A stretch of 64,000 nucleotides of DNA. Source: Streptomyces varsoviensis (lineage in GTDB: Bacteria; Actinomycetota; Actinomycetes; Streptomycetales; Streptomycetaceae). The notes beneath the pieces are model-generated. The model saw only the letters and a program-made list of their open reading frames with translations, was not told where the DNA came from and made no database searches. This document shows positions 17,916 to 25,500 of the stretch, piece after piece (within the stretch, counting starts at the first letter, position 1; every line of letters starts with the position of its first letter). The DNA lies in assembly GCF_000718635.1 (NCBI RefSeq), contig NZ_JOBF01000014.1, forward strand, positions 248,001 to 312,000. The letters run 5' to 3'. The position numbers and the translations under genes are program-made.

Positions 17916-17987
17916 GTTCGCTTCGTTCGCTCGGTTCGCTCGGTTCGCTCGGTTCGCTTCGATCGTTTCGTTCGCTGCGTTCGTAAA
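17916..17987. repeat. 9-bp tandem repeat, about 8 copies
   Basis: Units of gttcgctcg and variants run from 17916 to 17987, with three identical central copies at 17925, 17934 and 17943. The array ends at the stop codon of the DUF6083 gene. The rest of the 286-bp spacer 17703-17988 holds no gene I can support. Confidence 0.85.
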
Positions 17988-17988
17988 G

Positions 17989-18426
17989 TCAGCCGTGGTC
18001 CGTCGGCTGTTGGGAATTGCGCTGCCAGAGTGTGAGGAGGATGTCCGAACCGATGGGGGCCGGGCGGGCGGGGCAGATGTCGAAATGGGTGATGCGGCAG
18101 GTGTCCGAAGGGGCGGCGGAGCCGAGGTTGACGGCGGTGCCGTCGCCGGCGATGCGCCAGCGCTTGCCGGCGGGAATGGCGGTCAGGGGCCACGTGCCGT
18201 GCTCGATGAGAATCCACCGGCCGCGTACCGTGCGGTGCCAGGCGGCAGCGCCGCCGCACCAGGAGCAGCCTGTGCGGGCGCCGGGTTTGGGGGTTCTGGG
18301 GTCGGGGACGGGGGTCGCGGTCCGTGTGGCGCGCGCGAGGACGTCGATGACGGTCGGCAGCGTGTCCGACAGCTTCACCGGGTCCCGGTTCGACCCGCAC
18401 TCTTCACCACGATGGCCAGAGAACAT
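17989..18426 (-). CDS. DUF6083 domain-containing protein
   Basis: 145 residues. The ATG at 18426 has GGGGAG upstream, although the frame is open further. The Streptomyces DUF6083 signature is present: GCSWCGG with two cysteines, AAWHRTVRGRWILIEHG, AGKRWRIAGDGTAVNLG and DTCRITHFDICPAR. The cysteine pairs suggest metal binding. Function is unknown; the family is common in Streptomyces accessory regions. Confidence 0.82.
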   Translation of the reverse strand: MFSGHRGEECGSNRDPVKLSDTLPTVIDVLARATRTATPVPDPRTPKPGARTGCSWCGGAAAWHRTVRGRWILIEHGTWPLTAIPAGKRWRIAGDGTAVNLGSAAPSDTCRITHFDICPARPAPIGSDILLTLWQRNSQQPTDHG

Positions 18427-18693
18427 CGGCTCCCCACCAATCGGCCCGCGCCAACAGGTCTTTCTCGCGCATGACTTGTCCGACTCGCTGACGTGACAGA
18501 TCTTTCCAGCAATAGGCGTTGTATGCGCGTCTCTTGTGCAAAGCCCGGCTGAACTCCGGAGCCGAACGCCGGAAACACGGAGCCGGGGCTTTTGGCAGCC
18601 GCCCACGGCGGTGGCACACTCGGAACGGAACTTTTACTCACCTGTAGAAGTGCCGCATGGCCGTACGAGGCGAGTGGAGGGAACGACGCGCGC

Positions 18694-19200
18694 ATGGAAT
18701 CGGATACGGACGGCCCAACGGGTTCGGCGGATGCCACCGGGGCGGCGTACCTGGCGGGTGCGGAAAGCGCGGACGGCTCCGTGGGCGCCGGCGAGGCGGG
18801 CAGCGGCGCGGGCACGGCTCGGCGGCGGGCCAACGGCGCGCTGGAGGGCGAGGTCCTCGCCACCCTCCAACGGGCCGCCACCGCGCTCACCGCGGGGGAG
18901 GTCCTGACCCGCCTCGGCGGCGAACTGACCTACAGCACGGTGGTGACGATCCTCTCCCGCCTCTACGGCAAGGAGGTGCTGACCCGCGCCCCGCGCGGCC
19001 GGGCGTACGCCTACGCGCCCGTGGCCGACGAACCCGGCCTGGCCGCCCTCCGCATGCGCAAGGTCCTCGACGCCCGGCCCGACCGCGAGGCCGTGCTGAG
19101 CCGGTTCGTCGGCGACCTCTCCGCCGCAGACGGGGATCTCCTGCGCCACCTGCTCCGCGCCGAACCGCACGGCGGCAGCCCGGCAGGCGGAGCGGGGTAG
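18694..19200 (+). CDS. BlaI/MecI/CopY family transcriptional regulator
   Basis: 168 residues from the ATG at 18694 (GGAGGG upstream). The winged-helix domain starts near residue 50: LEGEVLATLQRAATALTAGE, TYSTVVTILSRLYGKEVLTR and GRAYAYAP are characteristic. Residues 1-45 are Gly/Ala/Asp-rich. In other species such proteins repress beta-lactamase or copper genes and are cleaved by a BlaR1-type protease. No blaR1 gene is adjacent here, so the inducer pathway is unclear. Downstream (19201-19314) are only short cggac-type degenerate repeats. Confidence 0.86.
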   Translation: MESDTDGPTGSADATGAAYLAGAESADGSVGAGEAGSGAGTARRRANGALEGEVLATLQRAATALTAGEVLTRLGGELTYSTVVTILSRLYGKEVLTRAPRGRAYAYAPVADEPGLAALRMRKVLDARPDREAVLSRFVGDLSAADGDLLRHLLRAEPHGGSPAGGAG

Positions 19201-19314
19201 CGACGGCGCCCCCAGTCCGTACACCCCCGCCGCCACGGACACGGACGCGGACGCGGACGTGAAAGCGGAGCCGGACGCGGATACGGGCACGACCACGGCC
19301 GCGCGCCGCCACCG

Positions 19315-19974
19315 TCACACGTTCAGCCACGTCCGGCGGTTGCGGGCGACCGTATAAAGGCGCTCGACGCGCTCCGGGTGGAGGACCCCGCCCAGCTCCC
19401 CGAGCCGCGTCACGTCCCGCTCCCGCAGCACCCGTACCCCCTGCGGCGCGGAGGCCGTCTCCACGCGGCCCGCCGCCACGAGCACGAGCACCGGCCACAC
19501 CTCGGGGTCGAAGCCGCAGCCGCGCGACAGGGCGTGGGCGGCACGGGCCGCCTCGCGCCGGGCCGCGCGCAGATACGGGCGCGGCTGCCGCTCCCGTCCG
19601 ACGCGCACCCCGTCGTCGCCGACCCGGACCGCGGCCCGGCGCAGCAGTTGGGTCTGCACGCAGAACACCCCTCCCGGGCCGATCACCAGGTGGTCGATGT
19701 CGGCCTCCCCCGGCAGGGGTATGGAGTGCACCACCCGCCAGCCGCCGGCCGTCAGCTCCTCCAGCGCGGACCCGACGTACTGCTCGCCCTCCAGACTCCG
19801 CCGCCAGGCGTCCTCCCGTGGGCGGCGGCCCAGCAGACGCGCCGCCAGGAGGCGGCCGGGGCCGGCGCGGGACGCGTCGAGGCGGGCCCGCAGCGCCTCC
19901 CCGGGCCGGTTCGGCGCGAGATCGTCATCGGGTGCAAGGAACAACCGCTCGGGGTCGTCCCCCTTCCACGGCAT
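19315..19974 (-). CDS. NERD (nuclease-related) domain protein
   Basis: 219 residues from the ATG at 19974; the frame is open upstream to a TTG at 20070 (251 residues), and neither start has a clear ribosome site. The NERD core is visible in EGEQYVGSALEELTAGGWRV, ADIDHLVIGPGGVFCVQTQ and AARREAARAAHAL. NERD proteins resemble archaeal Holliday-junction-resolvase-type nucleases; activity is not shown. It is divergent from the DUF692 gene across a spacer with a strong hairpin. Confidence 0.78.
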   Translation of the reverse strand: MPWKGDDPERLFLAPDDDLAPNRPGEALRARLDASRAGPGRLLAARLLGRRPREDAWRRSLEGEQYVGSALEELTAGGWRVVHSIPLPGEADIDHLVIGPGGVFCVQTQLLRRAAVRVGDDGVRVGRERQPRPYLRAARREAARAAHALSRGCGFDPEVWPVLVLVAAGRVETASAPQGVRVLRERDVTRLGELGGVLHPERVERLYTVARNRRTWLNV

Positions 19975-20399
19975 GCTCCACACGTCGCCCACCTGCCAAT
20001 GGCAGCAGCAGCGTGCCGCCTGGGACAAGCGTCTGCGGGATTTTCGGCGGAAGTACGGGAACCAGCCCAAACGCCCATCCGTTGGACGGCATGAGACCCC
20101 GCACTATCCCCCCGGCTGCGGGGTCTCACCAATCCCGACGCGGCCCCCTCCGGTCCGCCGGGCGCACCCCCGGCGCACAGTCTCGGCCCCCGGCCTCGGC
20201 CCCCAGGGTTCGCGCCCCGTCCGCCCCTCCGTGCGCGCCGCCCGTCTCCTCGCCCAGCGCCCGCCCCGCGCTCCGGAGCGAAGCTCAAATCGTCCTCTGA
20301 ACCCTCCCCTCGGCGGATTGAGCGCCCGACGGCGGGCGCATGAGAGTCGCAAGTAGCAGGTAGTAGCAGCGGGCGGGTGGAACACGAGAGGGGGACCGG
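19975..20399. other. Spacer between NERD and DUF692 genes
   Basis: No supportable gene lies here. It contains the inverted repeat at 20092-20128, then C/G-rich sequence with repeated ccc-cggc stretches, and must hold the promoters of both flanking genes. Confidence 0.6.
20092..20128. promoter_or_regulatory. 12-bp perfect inverted repeat (hairpin or operator)
   Basis: TGAGACCCCGCA and TGCGGGGTCTCA are perfect complements separated by 13 bases (ctatccccccggc). The position, in the divergent spacer, suits an operator for both genes or a 5'-leader hairpin of either. Confidence 0.6.
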
Positions 20400-21887
20400 A
20401 TGAGGCGTCTCGGGGTGGGGATGGGCTGGCGGCCGGAGATCGCGGAGGAGATCGGTCGGCTGCCCGGTGTGGAATGGGTCGAGGTCGTAGCGGAGAACAT
20501 CTGCCCGGTCGCCCTGCCCGAGGCGTTGCGGGTGCTGCGCGAGCGCGGTACGGCCGTGGTGCCGCACGGGGTCTCGCTCGGGCTCGGCGGGGCGGAGCGC
20601 CCGGACGCCGGGCGGCTGGCCGCGCTCGCCGAGCGGGCGGAGGCGCTGGGGGCGCCGCTGGTCACGGAGCACATCGCGTTCGTACGCGCCGGGGGCCTGG
20701 CAGCCGGGCACCTGTTGCCGGTGCCGCGTACGCGCGACGCGCTCGACGTGCTGTGCGAGAACGTGCGCATCGCCCAGGACGCCCTGCCCGTGCCCCTGGC
20801 CCTGGAGAACATCGCCGCCCTCGTCAACTGGCCGGACGAGGAGATGCCGGAGGGACGGTTCCTGGCCGAACTGGTGGACCGGACGGGCGTACGGCTGCTC
20901 ATCGACGTCGCCAACCTGCACACCAACCACGTCAACCGTGGCGAGGACCCGTGCGCGGTGCTCGACGAACTCCCGCTGGAGGCCATCGCCTACGTGCACG
21001 TGGCCGGCGGCATCGAACGCGACGGCGTCTGGCACGACACCCACGCCCACCCCGTGACCCCGCCCATCCTCGACCTCCTCGCCGAACTCCGCTCCCGCAC
21101 CGCCCCGCCCGGCGTCCTCCTCGAACGCGACGACAACTTTCCCGCCGGCGGCGAGCTCGCGGCCGAACTTGAGGAGATACGCGCGGTCTTCGCCACTCCC
21201 CGCGTACGGACCGGGCCCGGCCCCCTGGGCGTACGTACCGGCTCGGGCACGCCGGACGTACGTACCGGCCCCGGTACCTCGGGCGTACACACCAACCCGG
21301 ATGCCCCCGCCCCCCGAACGGCGGCCACCCGCCCGTATGCACCCCAGCCGCCCCAATGGCAACCCGCACCCGGCCGCGACACCGGAACCGCCCGCCGCCG
21401 GCTTGCCTCGGCCCAGAGTGGGCTGCTGTCCGCGCTGGTCGCCGGCGCGCCCGTACCGGCGGGCTTCGACGGGGCGCGGCTGCGGGTGCAGGCGGAGGCG
21501 CTGGCGGCGAAGCGCGCCGCCGTGGTGGCGAAGGTCGCGCCGGAGCTGCCGGGCATTCTGGGCGACGGCTACCGGCCCGCGTTCCTCCGCTACGCCAGGA
21601 CGCGGCCCCTGACCGGCGGCTTCCGCCGTGACGCGCTCTCCTTCGTCGAGCACCTGCTGGCCGCGAAGGACGAGACCGAGCCCCGCGACCGTGCGGCACG
21701 GAGGGAGTTGACCCGCTGGTGGCGCCAGCGGTCGGGGCCGGTCCCGCTCCCCGCCGGCCGAACGGCTCGCCTGGCGGAACAGTTCGCCGGTCGGCTCAGG
21801 CGCCAACAGCCCAGCCGTGCTCCACGTCGCCGGCCCGGAAGCCGCCGACGCCGGGCCACCGGCCGCAACGCGTCGCGCGCGGACTGA
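20400..21887 (+). CDS. MNIO family enzyme (DUF692) with fused C-terminal domain
   Basis: 495 residues. Residues 1-265 are a complete DUF692 TIM barrel. Conserved metal-site candidates are H56 ([11 protein letters not shown]), E90/H91 (VTEHIAF), E136 (LALENIA), D169 ([14 protein letters not shown]), H200 (YVHVAGG), D213/H215/H217 (DTHAHPV) and E242 (LLERDDNFP). MNIO enzymes are multinuclear iron oxidases that modify cysteine, Asp or C-terminal residues of peptides. A Gly/Pro/Thr linker with imperfect repeats of PxxVRTG follows, then a helical domain (about 335-430, [20 protein letters not shown]) that I recall as SCO6045-like. Its substrate is unknown; the DUF4142, DUF1996 and TIGR04222-type genes follow on the same strand. 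Confidence 0.9.
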   Translation: MRRLGVGMGWRPEIAEEIGRLPGVEWVEVVAENICPVALPEALRVLRERGTAVVPHGVSLGLGGAERPDAGRLAALAERAEALGAPLVTEHIAFVRAGGLAAGHLLPVPRTRDALDVLCENVRIAQDALPVPLALENIAALVNWPDEEMPEGRFLAELVDRTGVRLLIDVANLHTNHVNRGEDPCAVLDELPLEAIAYVHVAGGIERDGVWHDTHAHPVTPPILDLLAELRSRTAPPGVLLERDDNFPAGGELAAELEEIRAVFATPRVRTGPGPLGVRTGSGTPDVRTGPGTSGVHTNPDAPAPRTAATRPYAPQPPQWQPAPGRDTGTARRRLASAQSGLLSALVAGAPVPAGFDGARLRVQAEALAAKRAAVVAKVAPELPGILGDGYRPAFLRYARTRPLTGGFRRDALSFVEHLLAAKDETEPRDRAARRELTRWWRQRSGPVPLPAGRTARLAEQFAGRLRRQQPSRAPRRRPGSRRRRATGRNASRAD

Positions 21888-22185
21888 AGAACATCCCGTC
21901 CGGCAGGAGCAGGACAGTTCACGGCCCCGCCCACCCTCCGACCGGCGGCGCCAACCCCCTCCCCCCGCCGCCGGAAAACCGGCCAATGTAGCAACCGCTC
22001 CGCCCCACGAGAGCGCGCTTCGCCCAGCAGTGACGCGGCACACATCCGCCCGCCGGACAACTCTTTCGATGCCAACTCCCAGGCGGGGGCCGTGATCCGC
22101 GGTCCCCGCGGCCGGACGGGTTCGGCGAATCACGGGGACGATCAGCGCGAAGCGCATACCGTGCGGTGCCGCACCAGGAGGCACC
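21888..22185. other. Spacer between DUF692 and DUF4142 genes
   Basis: 298 bp without a supportable gene. A small hairpin GCCGG-aaaa-CCGGC lies at 21970-21983 and could terminate weakly. The downstream promoter is not recognisable. Confidence 0.5.
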
Positions 22186-23034
22186 ATGCGATCCCTCACC
22201 GGCACTGGACTGGTCGTCGCCGCGCTGGCGGCGACCGTGGCCGCGCTGCTCTTCCCCGTCTGGTCGTACCGCGACCGCGTCGGCACGGGGGCCGTCGACC
22301 TGACGGCCCGCTCGATGGCCACGCGGTACGGGCCGCTGTCCCCGCTCGACCGCGACTTCATCGACCGGGTGCGGCTGGCGGGGCTCTGGGAACTGCCCGC
22401 GGGGCAGCAGGCGCAGGAGCGCGGCACGACGGCTGCCGTCCGGCGCGCGGGCGAACACCTGGTCGCCGGGCACACCACGCTCGACAACCATGTGCGCCAG
22501 GTGGCGGACCAGTTGGGGCTCGACCTGCCCAACCAGCCCAACGCCCAGCAGCGGGGCTGGCTGACGCGGCTCGGCGCCGTGCGCGGCGGGGCGTACGACC
22601 GCGCGTTCGCCAACATCCTGCGGCTCGCCCACGGCAAGGTCTTCACGGTCGTCGCCCAAGTGCGGGCCACCAGCCGCAACGCCCTCGTGCGCTCTCTCGC
22701 CGACGACGCGAACGCGACCGTCCTGGACCACATCGGGGTCCTGGAGGACACCGGCCTGGTCGACTTCGACGCCATCGCCGAACAGACCCTGACCTCCGCC
22801 CCGCCCCCGACGACCCGGCCCACCCGGGCCCGTACGCCCTCAGAGCCGACCACTTCCGGCACCACGTCCCCCTCGGCCCCCACGACTTCCGGCACCACGT
22901 CCCCCTCGGCCCCCACGACTTCCGGCACCACGTCCCACACCGTCCCCACCACTTCCGCCACGCCGTCCCCCTCCGCCACCTATTCGCTGCCGCCCGCCGC
23001 CACCCGCCCCGAGCGGTCGCCCGAGGAGAAATGA
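22186..23034 (+). CDS. DUF4142 domain protein, exported
   Basis: 282 residues starting MRSLTGTGLVVAALAATVAA, a signal anchor. The DUF4142 ferritin-like helical bundle follows: PLSPLDRDFIDRVRLAGLWE, QERGTTAAVRRAGEHLVAGH, and FTVVAQVRATSRNALVR. Members are secreted or periplasmic with unknown function. The last 80 residues are a Thr/Ser/Pro-rich tail encoded by a 33-bp tandem repeat, likely a wall-spanning stalk. AGGAGGCACC precedes the ATG. The DUF1996 gene starts 6 bp after the stop, so the two are an operon. Confidence 0.86.
   Translation: MRSLTGTGLVVAALAATVAALLFPVWSYRDRVGTGAVDLTARSMATRYGPLSPLDRDFIDRVRLAGLWELPAGQQAQERGTTAAVRRAGEHLVAGHTTLDNHVRQVADQLGLDLPNQPNAQQRGWLTRLGAVRGGAYDRAFANILRLAHGKVFTVVAQVRATSRNALVRSLADDANATVLDHIGVLEDTGLVDFDAIAEQTLTSAPPPTTRPTRARTPSEPTTSGTTSPSAPTTSGTTSPSAPTTSGTTSHTVPTTSATPSPSATYSLPPAATRPERSPEEK
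22849..22940. repeat. 33-bp tandem repeat inside the DUF4142 gene
   Basis: Copies begin at 22849, 22882 and 22915, each with acgacttccggcaccacgtc as core, encoding TTSGTTSPSAP units of the C-terminal stalk. Confidence 0.85.
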
Positions 23035-23040
23035 GCCCCC

Positions 23041-24288
23041 ATGCCCGCCAGTCACCGGCGCCGTCTCAGCGCCACGCACCTCATCGTCATCGCCCTCATC
23101 GCGCTGTTCGGCTCGGCAGGTACCTTCCTCGCCGTCACCGACAACGCCTCCGCCCGCACCGCTCCCCCCGCCGACGATCGGACCTCTCTCCCACCGACAT
23201 CACCCAGCGTGACATCCCCCACTGACAATGCCCCTCCCGACCGGAGCGACGGCCGCCCCGACGACCGGCCCGACAGCCCGGCCGACGGCCGAGCCGACGG
23301 CCCACAACAAGGCCGTGAGCAGGGGCAGAAGAACGAGCAGGGGCAGGGGCAGGAGCAGAAGAACGGGCAGGGGCAGGCTCAATCCCCCGGCCCCGACGGG
23401 CAGAACCACCAGCACTCCGGCCCCGCCGCCTCCGACTTCGTCGACATCCGCGGCGTCCGGCCCAACGCCCGTACCCCCCGCGACCAGCGCCCGGCGCCCT
23501 CGGGGTCCACCGGCAGCTTCACCAGCCGGTGCGGGCGGAACGAGGAGGGGCACCGCAACCCCGACAACTTCATCGTCACGCCCAGCGTCCGCAACGGCGC
23601 CCACCACCTGCACGACTACGTCGGCAACCGTTCCACCGACGCGTTCTCGACCGATGCCTCGCTGAGCGCCGCGGGCACCACGTGCGACCGCGGTGACAAG
23701 TCCACGTACTTCTGGCCCGTACTGCGCGACCTCACCCGCGACTCCGCCACGGGCCAGGAAGGCAACGTCGGCCGCGTCCTGACGCCGACCTCCGTCAGCC
23801 TCACCTTCCGCGGCAGCCCGGCCGCCAAGGTGACCGCGATGCCGAAGGCGCTACGCTCGATCACCGGTGACGCGAAGGCGTTCACCAACGGCACCGCCAA
23901 CGCCCGCGCGCAGTGGACCTGCACCGGGTTCACCGACCGCGTGCTGACCGACAAGTATCCGCTGTGCCCGCGCGGCAGCCAGGTCGTGCGCCAACTCGAC
24001 TTCCCGAGCTGCTGGGACGGCCGGAACACGGACAGCGCCGATCACCGCGCGCACCTCGCGTTCCCGGACCGGGCCACGGGCCGCTGCCAGAACGGCCTCA
24101 AGGCCGTGCCCCAGCTCCGTATGACGCTCACCTACAAGGTGCCGCAGGGCCCGAACTTCGCGGTCGACAGCTTCCCGGAACAGCTCCGCAAGCCGGTCAC
24201 CGACCACGCCGACTTCGCGAACTTCATGCCCGACAGGCTGATGGAGTCGGCCGTGCGCTGCATCAACTCCGGCCGCCGTTGCGGCTGA
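23041..24288 (+). CDS. DUF1996 secreted protein
   Basis: 415 residues with an N-terminal membrane/signal segment (LIVIALIALFGSAGTFLAV), then a long Pro/Asp and Gln-rich region (QGQKNEQGQGQEQKNGQ) to about residue 125. The DUF1996 domain follows: GAHHLHDYVGN, STYFWPVLRD, LDFPSCWDGRN and the C-terminal FMPDRLMESAVRCI. This domain is found in fungal and actinobacterial extracellular proteins and its activity is not known; the conserved His and Cys residues suggest metal binding or disulfides. It lies directly behind the DUF4142 gene. Confidence 0.88.
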   Translation: MPASHRRRLSATHLIVIALIALFGSAGTFLAVTDNASARTAPPADDRTSLPPTSPSVTSPTDNAPPDRSDGRPDDRPDSPADGRADGPQQGREQGQKNEQGQGQEQKNGQGQAQSPGPDGQNHQHSGPAASDFVDIRGVRPNARTPRDQRPAPSGSTGSFTSRCGRNEEGHRNPDNFIVTPSVRNGAHHLHDYVGNRSTDAFSTDASLSAAGTTCDRGDKSTYFWPVLRDLTRDSATGQEGNVGRVLTPTSVSLTFRGSPAAKVTAMPKALRSITGDAKAFTNGTANARAQWTCTGFTDRVLTDKYPLCPRGSQVVRQLDFPSCWDGRNTDSADHRAHLAFPDRATGRCQNGLKAVPQLRMTLTYKVPQGPNFAVDSFPEQLRKPVTDHADFANFMPDRLMESAVRCINSGRRCG

Positions 24289-24412
24289 CCCCGCCACCGC
24301 GACCGTCCGCCGCCCCTTCCCGGCCTCCCCCTCCCCTGCCGCCTGAGACGCCGATCCCAATTCTTGTTCGACCATGGCGCACCAGCCCGGTCATCGAGTA
24401 AAAAAGGCCGCC

Positions 24413-25306
24413 ATGTGGGTTCTCTTCCTGCTTGTCGCCTGGGGTGCGGCATTTCTGTCCTGCGCCCGTCTGTGTCTCATAGCGTCGGCCTCCGCCCAGG
24501 CCCCGGGTTCCGCCACGGAGCCCGGGGCCTGGGCGGAGGCCGGGTCGCTGACCCTGTACGAGGCCGCCTTCCTGGCCGGGGGGCCGCACCGGGTCACGGA
24601 CCTGGCGCTCGTGTCGATGTCCCGGCAGCGGCGGCTGCTGCTCGCGCACACCGGCTGGGCGACCGTCGTCGACCCGGTGGGCCGCGACGACATGGAACGG
24701 TCCGTGATCACGGCGATCGGCCCCGGCGGGCAGTCGCGCGTACCGGCCATACGGGCCGCCCTCACCGCCGCCGATTCCGTGCTTGCCCTGGCCGAGCGGC
24801 TGACCGCGGCCGGGCTGGCGGTGAGCCCCGCGGACCGTACGAACGTGTCCTCGGCGATCCGCCAGGTGCGGGGCGCGTGCGCGCTCGTGGTGTGCACCGC
24901 GATCGCGGCGCTGCTGATCGTGCCGCCGGAGTCGGGCGCGGGGCCGGCCGCGGCCTGGTTCGCGCTCCCCCTGGTGCTGACGGTCGGCTGCCTGGCCATC
25001 GTCCGGTACGAGATCAGGCCGTACACCCACTGGGCCTCGCCCGCCGGGGCCCGCGTCCTCGGCCAGATGGACGTGGCCAGGGCCCGCCGCGGGAAGCGGG
25101 CGGGAGGCGACGGCGGGGACGTCACCGGCTCCGGCGGCTCGGTCGGCTCCGGCGACTTCGGCGGCTCGGCCGGCTCCGGCGACTCCGGCGGTTCGGCCGG
25201 CGAACGGTCGTTCCTCACCGCGCTGGCCGTACGCGGCCGGGCCGCCCTCGCCGACCCGCAGTTGCGCGCCGCGCTCGCCGAGAACCTCCGAGGCCCGCAC
25301 GACTGA
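24413..25306 (+). CDS. TIGR04222-type membrane protein
   Basis: 297 residues from the ATG at 24413 (AAAAAAGG upstream); an ATG at 24374 lacks a ribosome site. The first helix is MWVLFLLVAWGAAFLSC. The family core is LTLYEAAFLAGGPHRVTDLA, with RQRRLLLAHTGW next. Two more helices lie at about 155-195. The tail (about 225-265) is Gly/Ser/Asp-rich. I recall TIGR04222 proteins near DUF692 genes in actinobacteria, often with Gly/Cys-rich tails; this one has Ser where Cys would be expected. A perfect 22-bp inverted repeat lies inside codons about 25-44. Confidence 0.8.
   Translation: MWVLFLLVAWGAAFLSCARLCLIASASAQAPGSATEPGAWAEAGSLTLYEAAFLAGGPHRVTDLALVSMSRQRRLLLAHTGWATVVDPVGRDDMERSVITAIGPGGQSRVPAIRAALTAADSVLALAERLTAAGLAVSPADRTNVSSAIRQVRGACALVVCTAIAALLIVPPESGAGPAAAWFALPLVLTVGCLAIVRYEIRPYTHWASPAGARVLGQMDVARARRGKRAGGDGGDVTGSGGSVGSGDFGGSAGSGDSGGSAGERSFLTALAVRGRAALADPQLRAALAENLRGPHD
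24486..24542. repeat. Perfect 22-bp inverted repeat inside the TIGR04222-type gene
   Basis: Positions 24486-24507 and 24521-24542 are exact reverse complements around a 13-base loop. The left arm reads CGGCCTCCGCCCAGGCCC then CGGG. Because of the symmetry both strands encode an AQAPG-like peptide. Confidence 0.85.
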
Positions 25307-25500
25307 ACCGGGCCGCACGACCACTCGCGGGGTCTCCCACCCTCCGGACCCCGGCCCCTGGCCCCCTGCCCCCTGCCCCCTCCCGGCCGATCACTCGCCA
25401 GTTCGGGCGCATCGCACCCGACACCCGGCCCCAGTGCTTTACTTCCCGACCCTCCAGACCAAATATCCCTTTTGTCGGATAATCCGCGAAGGGACGGTCA

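Noticed and set aside
19752..22979. A 1075-residue open frame on the minus strand
   Set aside because: It overlaps the well-supported NERD, DUF692 and DUF4142 genes, is rich in Arg/Gly/Ala, and contains no recognisable domain. It is a GC-rich antisense shadow.
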